Below the pieces are notes generated by a model that was given only the letters and a program-made list of their open reading frames with translations, was not told the DNA's origin and searched no databases. Below, piece after piece: positions 43,430-51,764 of a stretch of DNA of 64,000 nucleotides. This DNA comes from Filimonas sp. GTDB lineage: Bacteria; Bacteroidota; Bacteroidia; Chitinophagales; Chitinophagaceae. Each line of letters starts with the position of its first letter. Within the stretch, counting starts at the first letter, position 1. The position numbers were made by a program, and so were the translations under genes. Location: positions 434,001-498,000 of the forward strand of contig JAFKHH010000015.1 in NCBI GenBank assembly GCA_017306865.1. Reading direction: 5' to 3'.

Positions 43430-45895
43430 TTAATTTCCGCCACCACCTCCTACTCTGTTCTGCTCATCACCGGCACCACCCCTTCTGCGTTGAGACTGGT
43501 TACCTGCCTGTCCTTTGCTAAAGCGGTAAGTAAAGCTTGCTGTGATTACCCTGCTGTTCCATTGGTTTTTGATGTTCAGGTCTATGTTCTGGTAACGGCT
43601 GTATCCGCGGAAGTTTTGTATTCCTAACACATCACGAACGTTCAGGCGGATAGTACCCTTGTTTTTCAAGATCTGTTTGCTCACACCAATGTTCACCGCA
43701 CCCATTGGCTGGGAAACCAATGTGCCTTGCAGCGTTCTACTGCGGAAGAAGCCATTTATTTCAAAACCCAAACCTTTTGGCAATTGGAACTGGTTAGACG
43801 CGTTTACAACAAACCCGGATCCAGATACATTCAGGTCTTCACCGTTTACCAAACCGTTAAATGTACTGTAGTTAAATTGCGCATACAGGTTCAGTCTCCA
43901 CCATTTCTTTATAGGCGCATTTATGTTTGTGTTGATCGTCCAGCTACTTGACTTTGCCACATTACGTTTATTGATAAACGTTGTTTTAGTACTATCTACC
44001 TGGCTTAGCACATCCAATATAATATCTGTTGTTTTGCTGTAGCTGACACCAGTAGTGATCATGTTCCTGTAAATGTGGTTCAGTTCTACATTCTGGCTAA
44101 ACTGTGGTTGCAGGTAAGGGTTGCCTACCTGGTAAGTGTACTTATCCAGGAAGTAGTAGAAAGGGTTCATATCCTCATAGTTTGGACGTTGTATCCTTCT
44201 GCCATAGTTAAAGCCCAACTGGTTTTTGTCATTAATGTTATACCCGATAAATGCGGTTGGGAACAACTGAGTATAGTTTCTTTTAAAAGTCTGTCCAGTT
44301 GTTACCTGGTTGCCATCGGCATTGGTGTTTTCCATACGTACGCCTACCTGGGCATTCCATTTTTTAGAAAATTCCTTAGCCAGGTTTACATAAGCGGCAT
44401 TAATATTTTCTTTATAGATAAAATGATTACTACGGTTTGTGTTCAGACGCCAGTCCCCGCTTTGAAAGTCAAAATACTTAGCGTCATTATCAGTCTTCAC
44501 ATAGCTTGATTTTACACCTGTTTCCAACTTCCAGTCCTTCTTAAACGGATGGGTAAAATCAGCCTTGGCACTATAAATATTGATGTCAGATGGCAGATCG
44601 CCTTTCAACAGCTCATCAGGGGATATGACGTGATGCGAATTATCATAAAAGATGTTGCGGAAATCCTGCGTTTTAGTTGAGTTATAACCTACCACATCTA
44701 CATCCACATTCAATTCAGTACCAGTAGTATCAAATAATTGTCTCAAATTAAAATTGAAAGAATTGCCCTTCCACAACATGGTTTCATCATTTGTAACCAC
44801 AGTCTGGTTTTGCAGCTTCGCATCAGCATCCATTATATTCGTAACCCCGTCAGTTCGCGTTTTTCCAGGGTTGTAATAACCGGAGTACACAAAGCCAATC
44901 GTTGTCTTTTTGTTCATGAAATAGTCCGCACCAGCCTTGTAGTTATGGCTTTCATATTTGCTATCCATGTTGGTCTCCTGCTGAAAGATGGTAGTAACTG
45001 CGTTTGTGGACAGGTCTCTGAACTTTCTTGTCAACTCCAATTTTCTTGGATTTTTATTATACGCATAGCTATAATTACCGAAGAAATTCCATTTACCCGT
45101 ACGATAATTCAGGTTAAGGCTATTGTTTGTCTTCGGCGCTGCCTCTGCTATACCCATTCCAATACCGCCACCCACAGTTACTGAAGCATTCAGGCCACGG
45201 ATCTTACTCTTCTTTGTTTTGATATTGATAATGCCCGAGTTGCCCGCAGCGTCGTATTTTGAAGAAGGGTTACTCATAATCTCAATCTGATCAAGGCTTG
45301 TGCTTGGCAAGTTTTTCAGGAAATTCACCAGATCCGTAGCACTCATATAAGTTGGCCTGCCATCGATCATTACCGTTACACCTCCCCTGCCTTTCAGGCT
45401 GATATTACCATCCTTATCCAAAGTGATGCCCGGAGATTTTTCCAACACTTCCAGCGCGTTCAAGCCAACATTAGATGGAGAAGCGTCCACATTTACCACT
45501 GTTTTATCCAGCTTCTGTTCTATCTCAGGTTTCTTGCTAGTAACTACTACATCGCCCAATTTCTGAGCCGCTGCTTCCAGGGAAATTCCTGGCAGTTTAT
45601 AACTATTTTGCTTTTCATTTAATTCAAATTGATTGCTGTAATATTTTTGATAACCAACTGATTGAATAGCTACAAGATATTTCCCTGATTTTATCTTTTC
45701 AAATAAAAAATTACCTATTTTATCGCTGGCGATCTTTTGTACAACTGATGAGTCGCGTGCCAGTAGCAAGCCTACTGATGCAGCTTCTACAGGTTTATTT
45801 TGAGCGTTTATGGCGCCGGAAACAGAACCTTTTTGAGCATTGGCCAGGCTGGTAAAACCAGCGAGGGAAATAAGCAGTAAGTAAATCTTGTTCAT
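43430..45895 (-). CDS. TonB-dependent receptor-like outer-membrane beta-barrel protein
   Basis: 821 residues. Signal peptide about 1-20 (SLANAQ). A carboxypeptidase-regulatory domain at about 23-105 (GSVSGAINAQNKPVEAASVGLLLARD) is followed by a plug-like region at about 115-235 (LEVLEKSPGITLDKDGNISLKGRGGVTVMIDGRPTYM, IEIMSNPSSKYDAAGNSGIINIKTKK) and a beta-barrel to about 800. The same family as the protein at 2613-5309, but the two are too different to be a recent duplication. It ends in an Arg/Gly-rich tail (RRRGGAGDEQNRVGGGGGN). No SusD or TonB partner nearby. A palindrome upstream may control it. Confidence 0.9.
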   Translation of the reverse strand: MNKIYLLLISLAGFTSLANAQKGSVSGAINAQNKPVEAASVGLLLARDSSVVQKIASDKIGNFLFEKIKSGKYLVAIQSVGYQKYYSNQFELNEKQNSYKLPGISLEAAAQKLGDVVVTSKKPEIEQKLDKTVVNVDASPSNVGLNALEVLEKSPGITLDKDGNISLKGRGGVTVMIDGRPTYMSATDLVNFLKNLPSTSLDQIEIMSNPSSKYDAAGNSGIINIKTKKSKIRGLNASVTVGGGIGMGIAEAAPKTNNSLNLNYRTGKWNFFGNYSYAYNKNPRKLELTRKFRDLSTNAVTTIFQQETNMDSKYESHNYKAGADYFMNKKTTIGFVYSGYYNPGKTRTDGVTNIMDADAKLQNQTVVTNDETMLWKGNSFNFNLRQLFDTTGTELNVDVDVVGYNSTKTQDFRNIFYDNSHHVISPDELLKGDLPSDINIYSAKADFTHPFKKDWKLETGVKSSYVKTDNDAKYFDFQSGDWRLNTNRSNHFIYKENINAAYVNLAKEFSKKWNAQVGVRMENTNADGNQVTTGQTFKRNYTQLFPTAFIGYNINDKNQLGFNYGRRIQRPNYEDMNPFYYFLDKYTYQVGNPYLQPQFSQNVELNHIYRNMITTGVSYSKTTDIILDVLSQVDSTKTTFINKRNVAKSSSWTINTNINAPIKKWWRLNLYAQFNYSTFNGLVNGEDLNVSGSGFVVNASNQFQLPKGLGFEINGFFRSRTLQGTLVSQPMGAVNIGVSKQILKNKGTIRLNVRDVLGIQNFRGYSRYQNIDLNIKNQWNSRVITASFTYRFSKGQAGNQSQRRRGGAGDEQNRVGGGGGN

Positions 45896-45934
45896 AATAT
45901 GTTTGTTTAGTACTTGTCTTAATCAATTACAACA

Positions 45935-45964
45935 CAAAGATTAGTACTATGTTTTGCATAGTAC
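45935..45964 (-). promoter_or_regulatory. Promoter-proximal palindromic operator candidate
   Basis: The perfect palindrome GTACTATG-TTTTG-CATAGTAC (45944-45964) directly abuts TAATCTTTG (45943-45935, minus strand), a near-consensus -7 box 40 bases upstream of the TonB-receptor-like gene. It would fill the -7/-33 spacer, the position expected of a repressor site. Confidence 0.5.
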
Positions 45965-46129
45965 AGTGCAATAACATGAAAGGTTAATTTTAGGGATAAA
46001 TGGTTAAAAGACGGATAAATGGAAGATTTGCGTGAGGAATGGAGGGGTTCGGAGTATGGATGGTTGATTATTTCAACTGGTAAACGGCCCAGTGTTTTAT
46101 TGTTGCCGGATGCTTGCACGGAGTATTAA

Positions 46130-46165
46130 AACAATGTAACCATTAAACAATTAAACCAATTAAGC
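46130..46165. repeat. AACAATT/AACCAT word array
   Basis: AACAATGTAACCATTAAAC plus repeats, in the 45896-46222 gap, which otherwise holds the operator candidate and the lgt terminator. Confidence 0.6.
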
Positions 46166-46169
46166 CATA

Positions 46170-46199
46170 AAAAAGGATGCCGTTCCGGGCATCCTTTTA
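46170..46199 (-). terminator. lgt terminator
   Basis: AAAAGGATGCC-GTTCCG-GGCATCCTTTT, 24 bases past the lgt stop. Confidence 0.85.
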
Positions 46200-46222
46200 T
46201 AATCATGTACTCAGTTTTTGTT

Positions 46223-47398
46223 CTATTGCACCACAACCGTATTCTTTGGTTTCATCGGTTTTAGTTTCGGTGCTACAAGATACAATACAACGCCGGCAAT
46301 CATTAAAGCACATGCGATGATCTCAGCCTGCGTGGGATGCAGACCAAAGAAATTTTGTTTTGTATTCACACGGATCTGTTCTATCAAAAAACGTTCAGCA
46401 CCATTTACAAAAAGATAAATGGCAAATAAACGGCCTGCAACTTTTATACGCTTACGCAAAAACCATAACAAGCCAAACAATGCTACACCCATTACTATTT
46501 CATACAAAGGTGTAGGAAACACAGGCTGTGGTAAGTGCGTACAGTATTCGCCCCAGTTACAGTTAGGTAACAGTATGCCTTCCTTGTTTACATTATGCGG
46601 ATAGTCATATGCCCATGCCCAATCTGGTAAAAAGGAAAAAGGGTTTGGCTTATTGTTTACAATACCCCAATCACCATCACCGGCTACCTGGCACCCTATA
46701 CGGCCGAGGCCATAAGAGAGCATCAATATTGGCGCTAATGTATCTGCTGTATAGATAAAACTAATTTCATGTTTGCGCAAGTACCAGGCTATAACAATGG
46801 TTGCCACAATTAAGCCACCATAAAAAGTCAAACCGCTTGGTGAGATCAGATTCTCCAAAGGCGCCTGTATAAAGCGATCCCAGTTTTCCAGGTTATCAAA
46901 AATTTTCGCACCTAAAAAACCACCTACTGCTGCAAGTATGGTTATATCACCTACCCTGTCGCTGGGCCAGATGCGTAAAGTGCGTTGTTCAGGTTTAGCC
47001 AGCTTTGCTTTATTTTTTTCACGCCATTTTACCCACGCAAAAAATGCACCTAGTGCTATACCTGCAGGCCAGCTTCCGCGCCCGGAAAAAATAAATGCCT
47101 GCGGATCATTAAATGCTTCTGCAATAAAAAATGCACCGAGTATTTTAAAGCCAAAGACAAAACCCAGGATAAAATTAAGCGCCAGCTCAGAAGTAGTAGC
47201 AGGCTTACCAATGGTTACTACGCTTTCTGTATAACCTAATAAACCTTCTGCCTGCTTACGTTTAAACTCTTTTACAATTAACCAGGCTGATATCAGAAAA
47301 GAAATAGCCACGAAGAAACCAAATGAGTTTACAATCATCAGTGGTTTAAAATCCAGGCCAAACAAATCTTTAAAGGCGTAATATAAATTAGGATACAT
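46223..47398 (-). CDS. lgt: Prolipoprotein diacylglyceryl transferase
   Basis: 391 residues from ATG 47398 (MYPNLYYAFKDLFG). An in-frame extension to 47461 would run into an inverted repeat, so I reject it. Transfers diacylglycerol to the lipobox Cys of prolipoproteins, including the many in this window. Seven or so TM helices; GRGSWPAGIALGAFFAW, SYGLGRIGCQVAGDGDWG (Lgt signature region), FPTPLYE and LHPTQAE are recognisable. About 100 residues longer than E. coli Lgt, mostly an N-terminal segment and a loop, as usual in Bacteroidota. Confidence 0.94.
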   Translation of the reverse strand: MYPNLYYAFKDLFGLDFKPLMIVNSFGFFVAISFLISAWLIVKEFKRKQAEGLLGYTESVVTIGKPATTSELALNFILGFVFGFKILGAFFIAEAFNDPQAFIFSGRGSWPAGIALGAFFAWVKWREKNKAKLAKPEQRTLRIWPSDRVGDITILAAVGGFLGAKIFDNLENWDRFIQAPLENLISPSGLTFYGGLIVATIVIAWYLRKHEISFIYTADTLAPILMLSYGLGRIGCQVAGDGDWGIVNNKPNPFSFLPDWAWAYDYPHNVNKEGILLPNCNWGEYCTHLPQPVFPTPLYEIVMGVALFGLLWFLRKRIKVAGRLFAIYLFVNGAERFLIEQIRVNTKQNFFGLHPTQAEIIACALMIAGVVLYLVAPKLKPMKPKNTVVVQ

Positions 47399-47454
47399 TA
47401 TGCGATAGGTTAATGAGTTGCAATGATAAAGAATATCGAAGGAATAATGAGCAA

Positions 47455-47578
47455 GGAACAAGGAATTTCGAATGCTGAAGTGCGGAAATATTCAATAATC
47501 AATGTTCCACACCCATTGAAAATTGAATGTTGAGCATTGAACATCGAACATTATTCTTCATTCGAAATTCCTTGTTTC
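47455..47578. repeat. Inverted repeat between bacilliredoxin and lgt
   Basis: Arms 47455-47474 and 47559-47578 match at 19 of 20 (core AACAAGGAATTTCGAATG). TTGAATGTTGAGCATTGAAC-type words lie inside. No gene. Confidence 0.8.
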
Positions 47579-47591
47579 TTGTTCGATAAAA

Positions 47592-47617
47592 AAACCTCTT
47601 GAAGAATCAAGAGGTTT
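47592..47617 (-). terminator. Bacilliredoxin gene terminator
   Basis: AAACCTCTTGA-AGAA-TCAAGAGGTTT, followed in the minus direction by TTTTT. Confidence 0.85.
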
Positions 47618-47681
47618 ATTACTTACTAACCCATCCCATGACACATGGCAATAAAGCCGCATGGAATTATTTTAACAGCTA

Positions 47682-48095
47682 CTAGCAGTATTGCTCAAAA
47701 GCTGCAATAAGATTGTTTGCGATCACTTGTGCAGGGCGGCCTTCTATCTGGTGACGCTCTACAAAGTGAACCAGTTGTCCATCTTTAAACAAAGCGATTG
47801 CTGGTGAAGATGGTGGATAAGGCAGCAAATGCTCCCTTACTTGTTTTACTGCATCTAAATCAAAACCTGCGAATACTGTTGTTAAGTTATCAGGACGTTT
47901 TTGCGCATTGCTCACAGCCATTACCACACCTGGTCTTGCACTACCTGCTGCACAACCACAAACCGAATTTATCATTACTAATGTTGTACCTTCTTTTGTC
48001 AACGCCGCATCTACTGTAGATGCATCTAATAACTCATCAAAACCATTATCTGTTAACTCCGCCTTCATTGGAATTACTATCTCTGCTGGATACAT
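47682..48095 (-). CDS. BrxA/BrxB-family bacilliredoxin
   Basis: 137 residues from ATG 48095 (MYPAEIVIPMKAEL), the conserved family start. The thioredoxin-like fold has Cys46-Gly-Cys48 in MINSVCGCAAGSARPG, the CGC active site of YphP/YqiW proteins. Family members reduce bacillithiol-protein mixed disulfides, implying that this organism makes bacillithiol (inference). An AAAGGAGG Shine-Dalgarno-like sequence lies just upstream, which is rare in this window. Divergent from Hsp20, with shared direct repeats between. Confidence 0.94.
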   Translation of the reverse strand: MYPAEIVIPMKAELTDNGFDELLDASTVDAALTKEGTTLVMINSVCGCAAGSARPGVVMAVSNAQKRPDNLTTVFAGFDLDAVKQVREHLLPYPPSSPAIALFKDGQLVHFVERHQIEGRPAQVIANNLIAAFEQYC

Positions 48096-48122
48096 CCTGT
48101 CCTCCTTTTCTTTAGTGGAAGA

Positions 48123-48152
48123 CAAAAATAAGAGAAATACAAATACCACAAA
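48123..48152 (-). promoter_or_regulatory. Bacilliredoxin gene promoter
   Basis: On the minus strand TTTG (48152-48149), 18-base spacer, TATTTTTG (48130-48123), 27 bases upstream of the ATG. Confidence 0.75.
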
Positions 48153-48173
48153 AGGAGAAATTTAAAGACTTTT

Positions 48174-48216
48174 TGTCACTTAAAAACAATCAAATAAGAC
48201 ACAATGTCACTTAAAA
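48174..48216. promoter_or_regulatory. Direct repeat TGTCACTTAAAA x2, 31-bp period
   Basis: Identical 12-mers at 48174-48185 and 48205-48216, 31 bases start to start (three helical turns). They lie upstream of the bacilliredoxin promoter and about 100-140 bases upstream of the hsp20 start. Likely activator or repressor site. Confidence 0.5.
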
Positions 48217-48315
48217 TGGAAGTACCCAGCCAGAATTGCGCGAAAACTGGCATGGAACACAATTTGAACTATACAAGCCAAACAACAAATTCAAAAAATT
48301 AAAAATTGATAGGCT

Positions 48316-48741
48316 ATGACACTCGTAAAACACAATTACAGAAACCTGAACAACATCTTCAGCGAATTATTCAGCGACTTTCCTGCAACAGCCTGGAACA
48401 GAGAACAAAACTACCAGATACCTGCAGTAAATATTCATGAAAATGCAGAAGGTTATCAATTAGAAGTAATGGCTCCGGGTTTACACAAAGAAGATTTCAA
48501 GATAAATGTAGAAAAAGGTTTATTGACAATTAGTTACGAAAAGAAAGCGGAACAGGAACAAAAAGAACAGAAGACACATCGCCGTGAATTCCGTTTTGCG
48601 AGCTTCAAAAGAAGCTTCAATGTAGATGACCAGATCAATGTAGAAGCGATCAACGCTAAATACGAAAATGGCATACTTACATTGACTCTTCCTAAAAAAG
48701 AAGAAGTGAAAGTGTCTCCTAAAGAGATTACGATACAGTAA
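48316..48741 (+). CDS. Hsp20/alpha-crystallin small heat-shock protein
   Basis: 141 residues. The alpha-crystallin domain at about 35-125 (YQIPAVNIHENAEGYQLEVMAPGLHKEDFKI) ends in KYENGILTLTLPKK, and the C-terminal ITIQ provides the I-x-I oligomer anchor. An ATP-independent holdase for unfolding cytosolic proteins. It shares its upstream region with bacilliredoxin, suggesting joint stress control. A possible promoter is TTG (48236-48238) with ACAATTTG 20 bases on, a weak match. Confidence 0.95.
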   Translation: MTLVKHNYRNLNNIFSELFSDFPATAWNREQNYQIPAVNIHENAEGYQLEVMAPGLHKEDFKINVEKGLLTISYEKKAEQEQKEQKTHRREFRFASFKRSFNVDDQINVEAINAKYENGILTLTLPKKEEVKVSPKEITIQ

Positions 48742-48782
48742 TAAAAAGTTTTTTCATAAAGCAAGTTGGTTTTGGTTAGTCG

Positions 48783-48808
48783 ACCCGTGTTTCCACACGG
48801 GTTTTTTC
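48783..48808 (+). terminator. hsp20 terminator
   Basis: ACCCGTGT-TTCC-ACACGGGT followed by TTTTTT. Confidence 0.87.
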
Positions 48809-48818
48809 TTTTATAAAA

Positions 48819-48851
48819 AAGCGGCTGTCTTTCCTGTAAAGACAGCCGCTT
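48819..48851 (-). terminator. Lipoprotein gene terminator
   Basis: AAGCGGCTGTCTTT-CCTGT-AAAGACAGCCGCTT, perfect 14-bp stem with T run in the minus direction. Confidence 0.85.
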
Positions 48852-48884
48852 ATATTTTTATCTGCCAGTGCAGTGTACAATTAC

Positions 48885-49421
48885 TTAATACAGGACCAGT
48901 TTATTCTTAGTCGCAAATTGCTTTTGCGCTGTTCTGAATTGATCATCCAGCTTAGACTCGCTGGTATTAATCCGCGTGTTGATCTCTTCCATTTTCTGCT
49001 GGTCCGCTGTTGAGAAGTCTGCGCCTTTAGCTAATAGGTTGCCCATATCTCTCAGATCCTTGTCCAGTACAGAGTGATAAAAAGTAAACAGTTGTACTGC
49101 CGCGCCGCGCATAGCAGTATCGCCATTCCAGTCTGGCATGCCTTGTACATCTACAATATCTTTATCTACTGAAGGTAAAGTACTGTCGATGCTTTGGATC
49201 AACTTTGTAGCGCCAGCCTTCATTTCATCTGCATTACTTACAGACGCCAGGGAAGCTGTAGCCGCTTCAAATCTTTTTTGCAAAGCCATCTGTTTGTTTA
49301 CGATATAGTCGTTGTACTGGCGGGCATCCTTATAGGTTACGCCATTTTTCCCTTTAGATCCGCAAGAAGCAATAATGAATAAGCAGCCTAGTAAGGCAAA
49401 CGATGCAAGTGTTTTTTTCAT
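48885..49421 (-). CDS. Lipoprotein of unknown function, helical
   Basis: 178 residues. Lipobox FIIASC (Cys20). The mature part is predicted to be mostly alpha-helical with a heptad-like pattern (YNDYIVNKQMALQKRFEAATASL; DQQKMEEINTRINTSESKLDDQF). Comparable lipoproteins occur in many Bacteroidota but I cannot assign a named family or role. Divergent from the TraB/GumN gene and preceded by its own terminator from the Hsp20 side. Confidence 0.75.
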   Translation of the reverse strand: MKKTLASFALLGCLFIIASCGSKGKNGVTYKDARQYNDYIVNKQMALQKRFEAATASLASVSNADEMKAGATKLIQSIDSTLPSVDKDIVDVQGMPDWNGDTAMRGAAVQLFTFYHSVLDKDLRDMGNLLAKGADFSTADQQKMEEINTRINTSESKLDDQFRTAQKQFATKNKLVLY

Positions 49422-49529
49422 GGTTCAATTTATTTTAACGGCACTAAAGTAGCAGTATATTATAAAATATCAAGTCTTTTGTGTAATATTTTATTCCTTT
49501 ATACTACTAACACATAAACGTCAAAAAAA

Positions 49530-50387
49530 TTGGTACGCAACCTCCTGCTTTTCACGCTACTTCTGCTGGTATCCACCGCATTTGGACAAGCCCCAAAAGA
49601 GAAAACACTGCTTTGGGAAATTTCCGGCAAAGGCATCAGCAAACCGTCTTACCTCTATGGTACTTATCACCTGGTATGTCCCAATGACTTGCAGGTAAGC
49701 CCGGTTATCACACAGAAGTTCGCCACCACACAGCGCCTTTTTCTTGAGCTGGATATGGACGAGCCAGGCATGCAGATGAAGACAATGCAGTTTGCCATTA
49801 TGCAAGACAGTTCCACGTTAAAGTCATTGCTTGGCAAAGATTATGATTCTGTTGCAGCCCTGTTTACCAGGAAGACAAGCTTACCTATGGCATTTCTTGG
49901 TAAGATCAAGCCGGCAGTTTTAGGGATGATGCTCTACCCTTCTATGATGAATTGTACGCCTGAAGGTTGGGAAATGGTTTTTATGCAACTGGCAAAAGAC
50001 CGTAAGATGGATATAGCGGGACTGGAAACGGTAGAATTTCAAATGGGCATCTTTGACAGCATACCATATAAAGAGCAGGCCCTGCAACTAAAAGAGATGC
50101 TGTATAAATATGACAGCCTGGTGAAAGAAAATAAAAAAATGATCCAGCTATACAAGAATAAAGATCTACCAGCGCTATATGCACAACTGCAAAACGATAA
50201 GGACATGAAAGACTATGAAGATGTGCTGCTGATAAAGCGAAACAAAAGCTGGATACCAACTATAGAAACAGAGACGAAGAAGCAACCCATCTTTATAGCA
50301 GTGGGCGCCGGGCACCTGGCTGGTAAAAACGGTGTGATCGCTTTATTGCGTAAAAAAGGATATACTGTTAAGCCGGTCATGTATTAA
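49530..50387 (+). CDS. TraB/GumN-family protein
   Basis: 285 residues from TTG 49530. Signal peptide about 1-19 (VSTAFGQ). The two diagnostic motifs are GTYHL near residue 44 and GAGHLAGKNGVIALLRKKGY near the C-terminus, with the conserved His/Glu typical of the TIKI-like metalloprotease superfamily. In animals TIKI enzymes cleave Wnt; bacterial substrates are unknown. Periplasmic or surface. No in-frame ATG exists near the signal peptide, so TTG is the start. Confidence 0.88.
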   Translation: MVRNLLLFTLLLLVSTAFGQAPKEKTLLWEISGKGISKPSYLYGTYHLVCPNDLQVSPVITQKFATTQRLFLELDMDEPGMQMKTMQFAIMQDSSTLKSLLGKDYDSVAALFTRKTSLPMAFLGKIKPAVLGMMLYPSMMNCTPEGWEMVFMQLAKDRKMDIAGLETVEFQMGIFDSIPYKEQALQLKEMLYKYDSLVKENKKMIQLYKNKDLPALYAQLQNDKDMKDYEDVLLIKRNKSWIPTIETETKKQPIFIAVGAGHLAGKNGVIALLRKKGYTVKPVMY

Positions 50388-50526
50388 TTTCAGCAGTGCA
50401 CAAGATTCAACGTTTTAGAATTGTGCATAATAGTAAACCCTGTAACTACCCAGGCTATAAATAAAGAATAATATGTCTATCACACAGTATGTTTCAGATG
50501 AAACTGGTAAACTAATGAAGCGTTAA

Positions 50527-51015
50527 ATGGAACTGGAATTTATATCTCTTATTGGCGAGCATCAACGTATCATATATAAGGTATGCAACCTGTATATGGA
50601 CAATGCTGCTGACCGCGACGACCTGTTCCAGGAGATAACGCTGCAGGCATGGAAGGCATACCCTAAATTTAAAGGTGAGGCGCGCTTTTCCACATGGCTC
50701 TACCGCGTGGCGCTGAATACAGCGATCACCTATTTTAAAAAGGAACAAAAACAAGCTATTGTTTTTTCATCCGAAGTGTTGCCGGACGCCGCAGATTACC
50801 ATGACCCGATTGAGGAGCAGGTACAGGCAATGTATAAGGCTATTGGCGAACTATCCAAAATAGACAAAGCCCTGGTTACACTCTACCTGGATGATTATTC
50901 CTACCAGGAGATCGGCGACATGCTGGGTATAACAGCAAACAACGTAGCGGTAAAAATGAACCGTGTGAAACTAAAATTAAAAGAAAACAGTAAGCAGTAC
51001 TATCAACACGCATAA
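50527..51015 (+). CDS. ECF RNA polymerase sigma factor
   Basis: 162 residues. Region 2 (RIIYKVCNLYMDNAADRDDLFQEITLQAWKAYPKFKGEARFSTWLYRVALN) and region 4 (IGELSKIDKALVTLYLDDYSYQEIGDMLGITANNVAVKMNRVKLKLK) are complete. The gene downstream begins 3 bases after its stop and encodes a four-TM protein, so the pair is probably a sigma/membrane-regulator unit. The stimulus is not indicated. Confidence 0.93.
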   Translation: MELEFISLIGEHQRIIYKVCNLYMDNAADRDDLFQEITLQAWKAYPKFKGEARFSTWLYRVALNTAITYFKKEQKQAIVFSSEVLPDAADYHDPIEEQVQAMYKAIGELSKIDKALVTLYLDDYSYQEIGDMLGITANNVAVKMNRVKLKLKENSKQYYQHA

Positions 51016-51018
51016 GGT

Positions 51019-51642
51019 ATGGAACTGGACGATTTAAAATATAAACTAAAACAGCAGGCAGACAGAGAGCAACCTTCGCTCTCTCCTGAGGCACTTGCTG
51101 CCATGCTGCAAAAGAAAACACAGACGCAACTGGACAAGATCAAACGAAGCCTTGTCTTTGAAATAATCTTTACCACCTGCTTTATCATTGCATGTGCTGC
51201 ACTCTCATTCAGCAATATAAGCTGGTACACCAGGATCTATTTTCTTACGTTTGGCGTTCTTAGTATTGGCATGATAGCCCTGCTTTATTATTTATGGAAA
51301 AGAATAGACACGCTGTCCAATGATGCGTTGCCTGTGAAGAATAATCTTGAAACACTGGTACACATATTAAAATCGTTTGCGAAACGGTATTTACAATTTT
51401 CCGTTCTCCTGCTGCCTACATGTACTATGTATGCACTAATGCTGGTACAGATAGAAAAACAAAAAGAAGGCCTGAACATTTCTTTGTTTGATCAACCGGT
51501 AAAGCTGCTCATCCTTATTGCATCCATCATAGGCCTGATGTTCCTGGCATACTTCTTTTCTAAATATTATATCCGGAAGCTCTACGGCAGGCATATTGCA
51601 CAACTGGAAGCAAGTATGGCAGAGTTAAACCAGGAAGTGTAA
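51019..51642 (+). CDS. Four-TM protein paired with ECF sigma, candidate anti-sigma factor
   Basis: 207 residues. A 45-residue cytoplasmic N-terminus (MELDDLKYKLKQQADREQPSLSPEALAAMLQKK) precedes TM helices at about 45-64, 70-92, 125-142 and 158-178. There is no zinc-binding HxxxCxxC motif of the classical zinc anti-sigma domain. The N-terminal SPEALAAMLQKKTQ region could be the sigma-binding part (inference). The 3-base spacing to the sigma gene supports a shared job, but the anti-sigma role is unproven. Confidence 0.75.
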   Translation: MELDDLKYKLKQQADREQPSLSPEALAAMLQKKTQTQLDKIKRSLVFEIIFTTCFIIACAALSFSNISWYTRIYFLTFGVLSIGMIALLYYLWKRIDTLSNDALPVKNNLETLVHILKSFAKRYLQFSVLLLPTCTMYALMLVQIEKQKEGLNISLFDQPVKLLILIASIIGLMFLAYFFSKYYIRKLYGRHIAQLEASMAELNQEV

Positions 51643-51737
51643 TTGGGAAATAGCGAAAGCCAGAAACGATCTTCGAAAATGTAAACTGACGCATTAAGCC
51701 TGCCAGCTTTTTTCACCATTGCCCATTTACAATTCAC

Positions 51738-51745
51738 TATTTTTG
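51738..51745 (+). promoter_or_regulatory. Candidate -7 element of first FKBP gene
   Basis: TATTTTTG, 19 bases upstream of the ATG. The nearest TTG (51719-51721) gives a 16-base spacer, shorter than usual. Confidence 0.45.
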
Positions 51746-51764
51746 CATCTCAAACTTTATTCAC

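Noticed and set aside
43230-43430. 66-codon minus-strand ORF after the TonB-receptor-like gene
   Set aside because: AT-rich, no recognisable domain, no start signal, and composition like the surrounding non-coding DNA.
47399-47461. N-terminal extension of Lgt
   Set aside because: The extra codons run into one arm of an inverted repeat, and the conserved protein starts at MYPNLYYAF.
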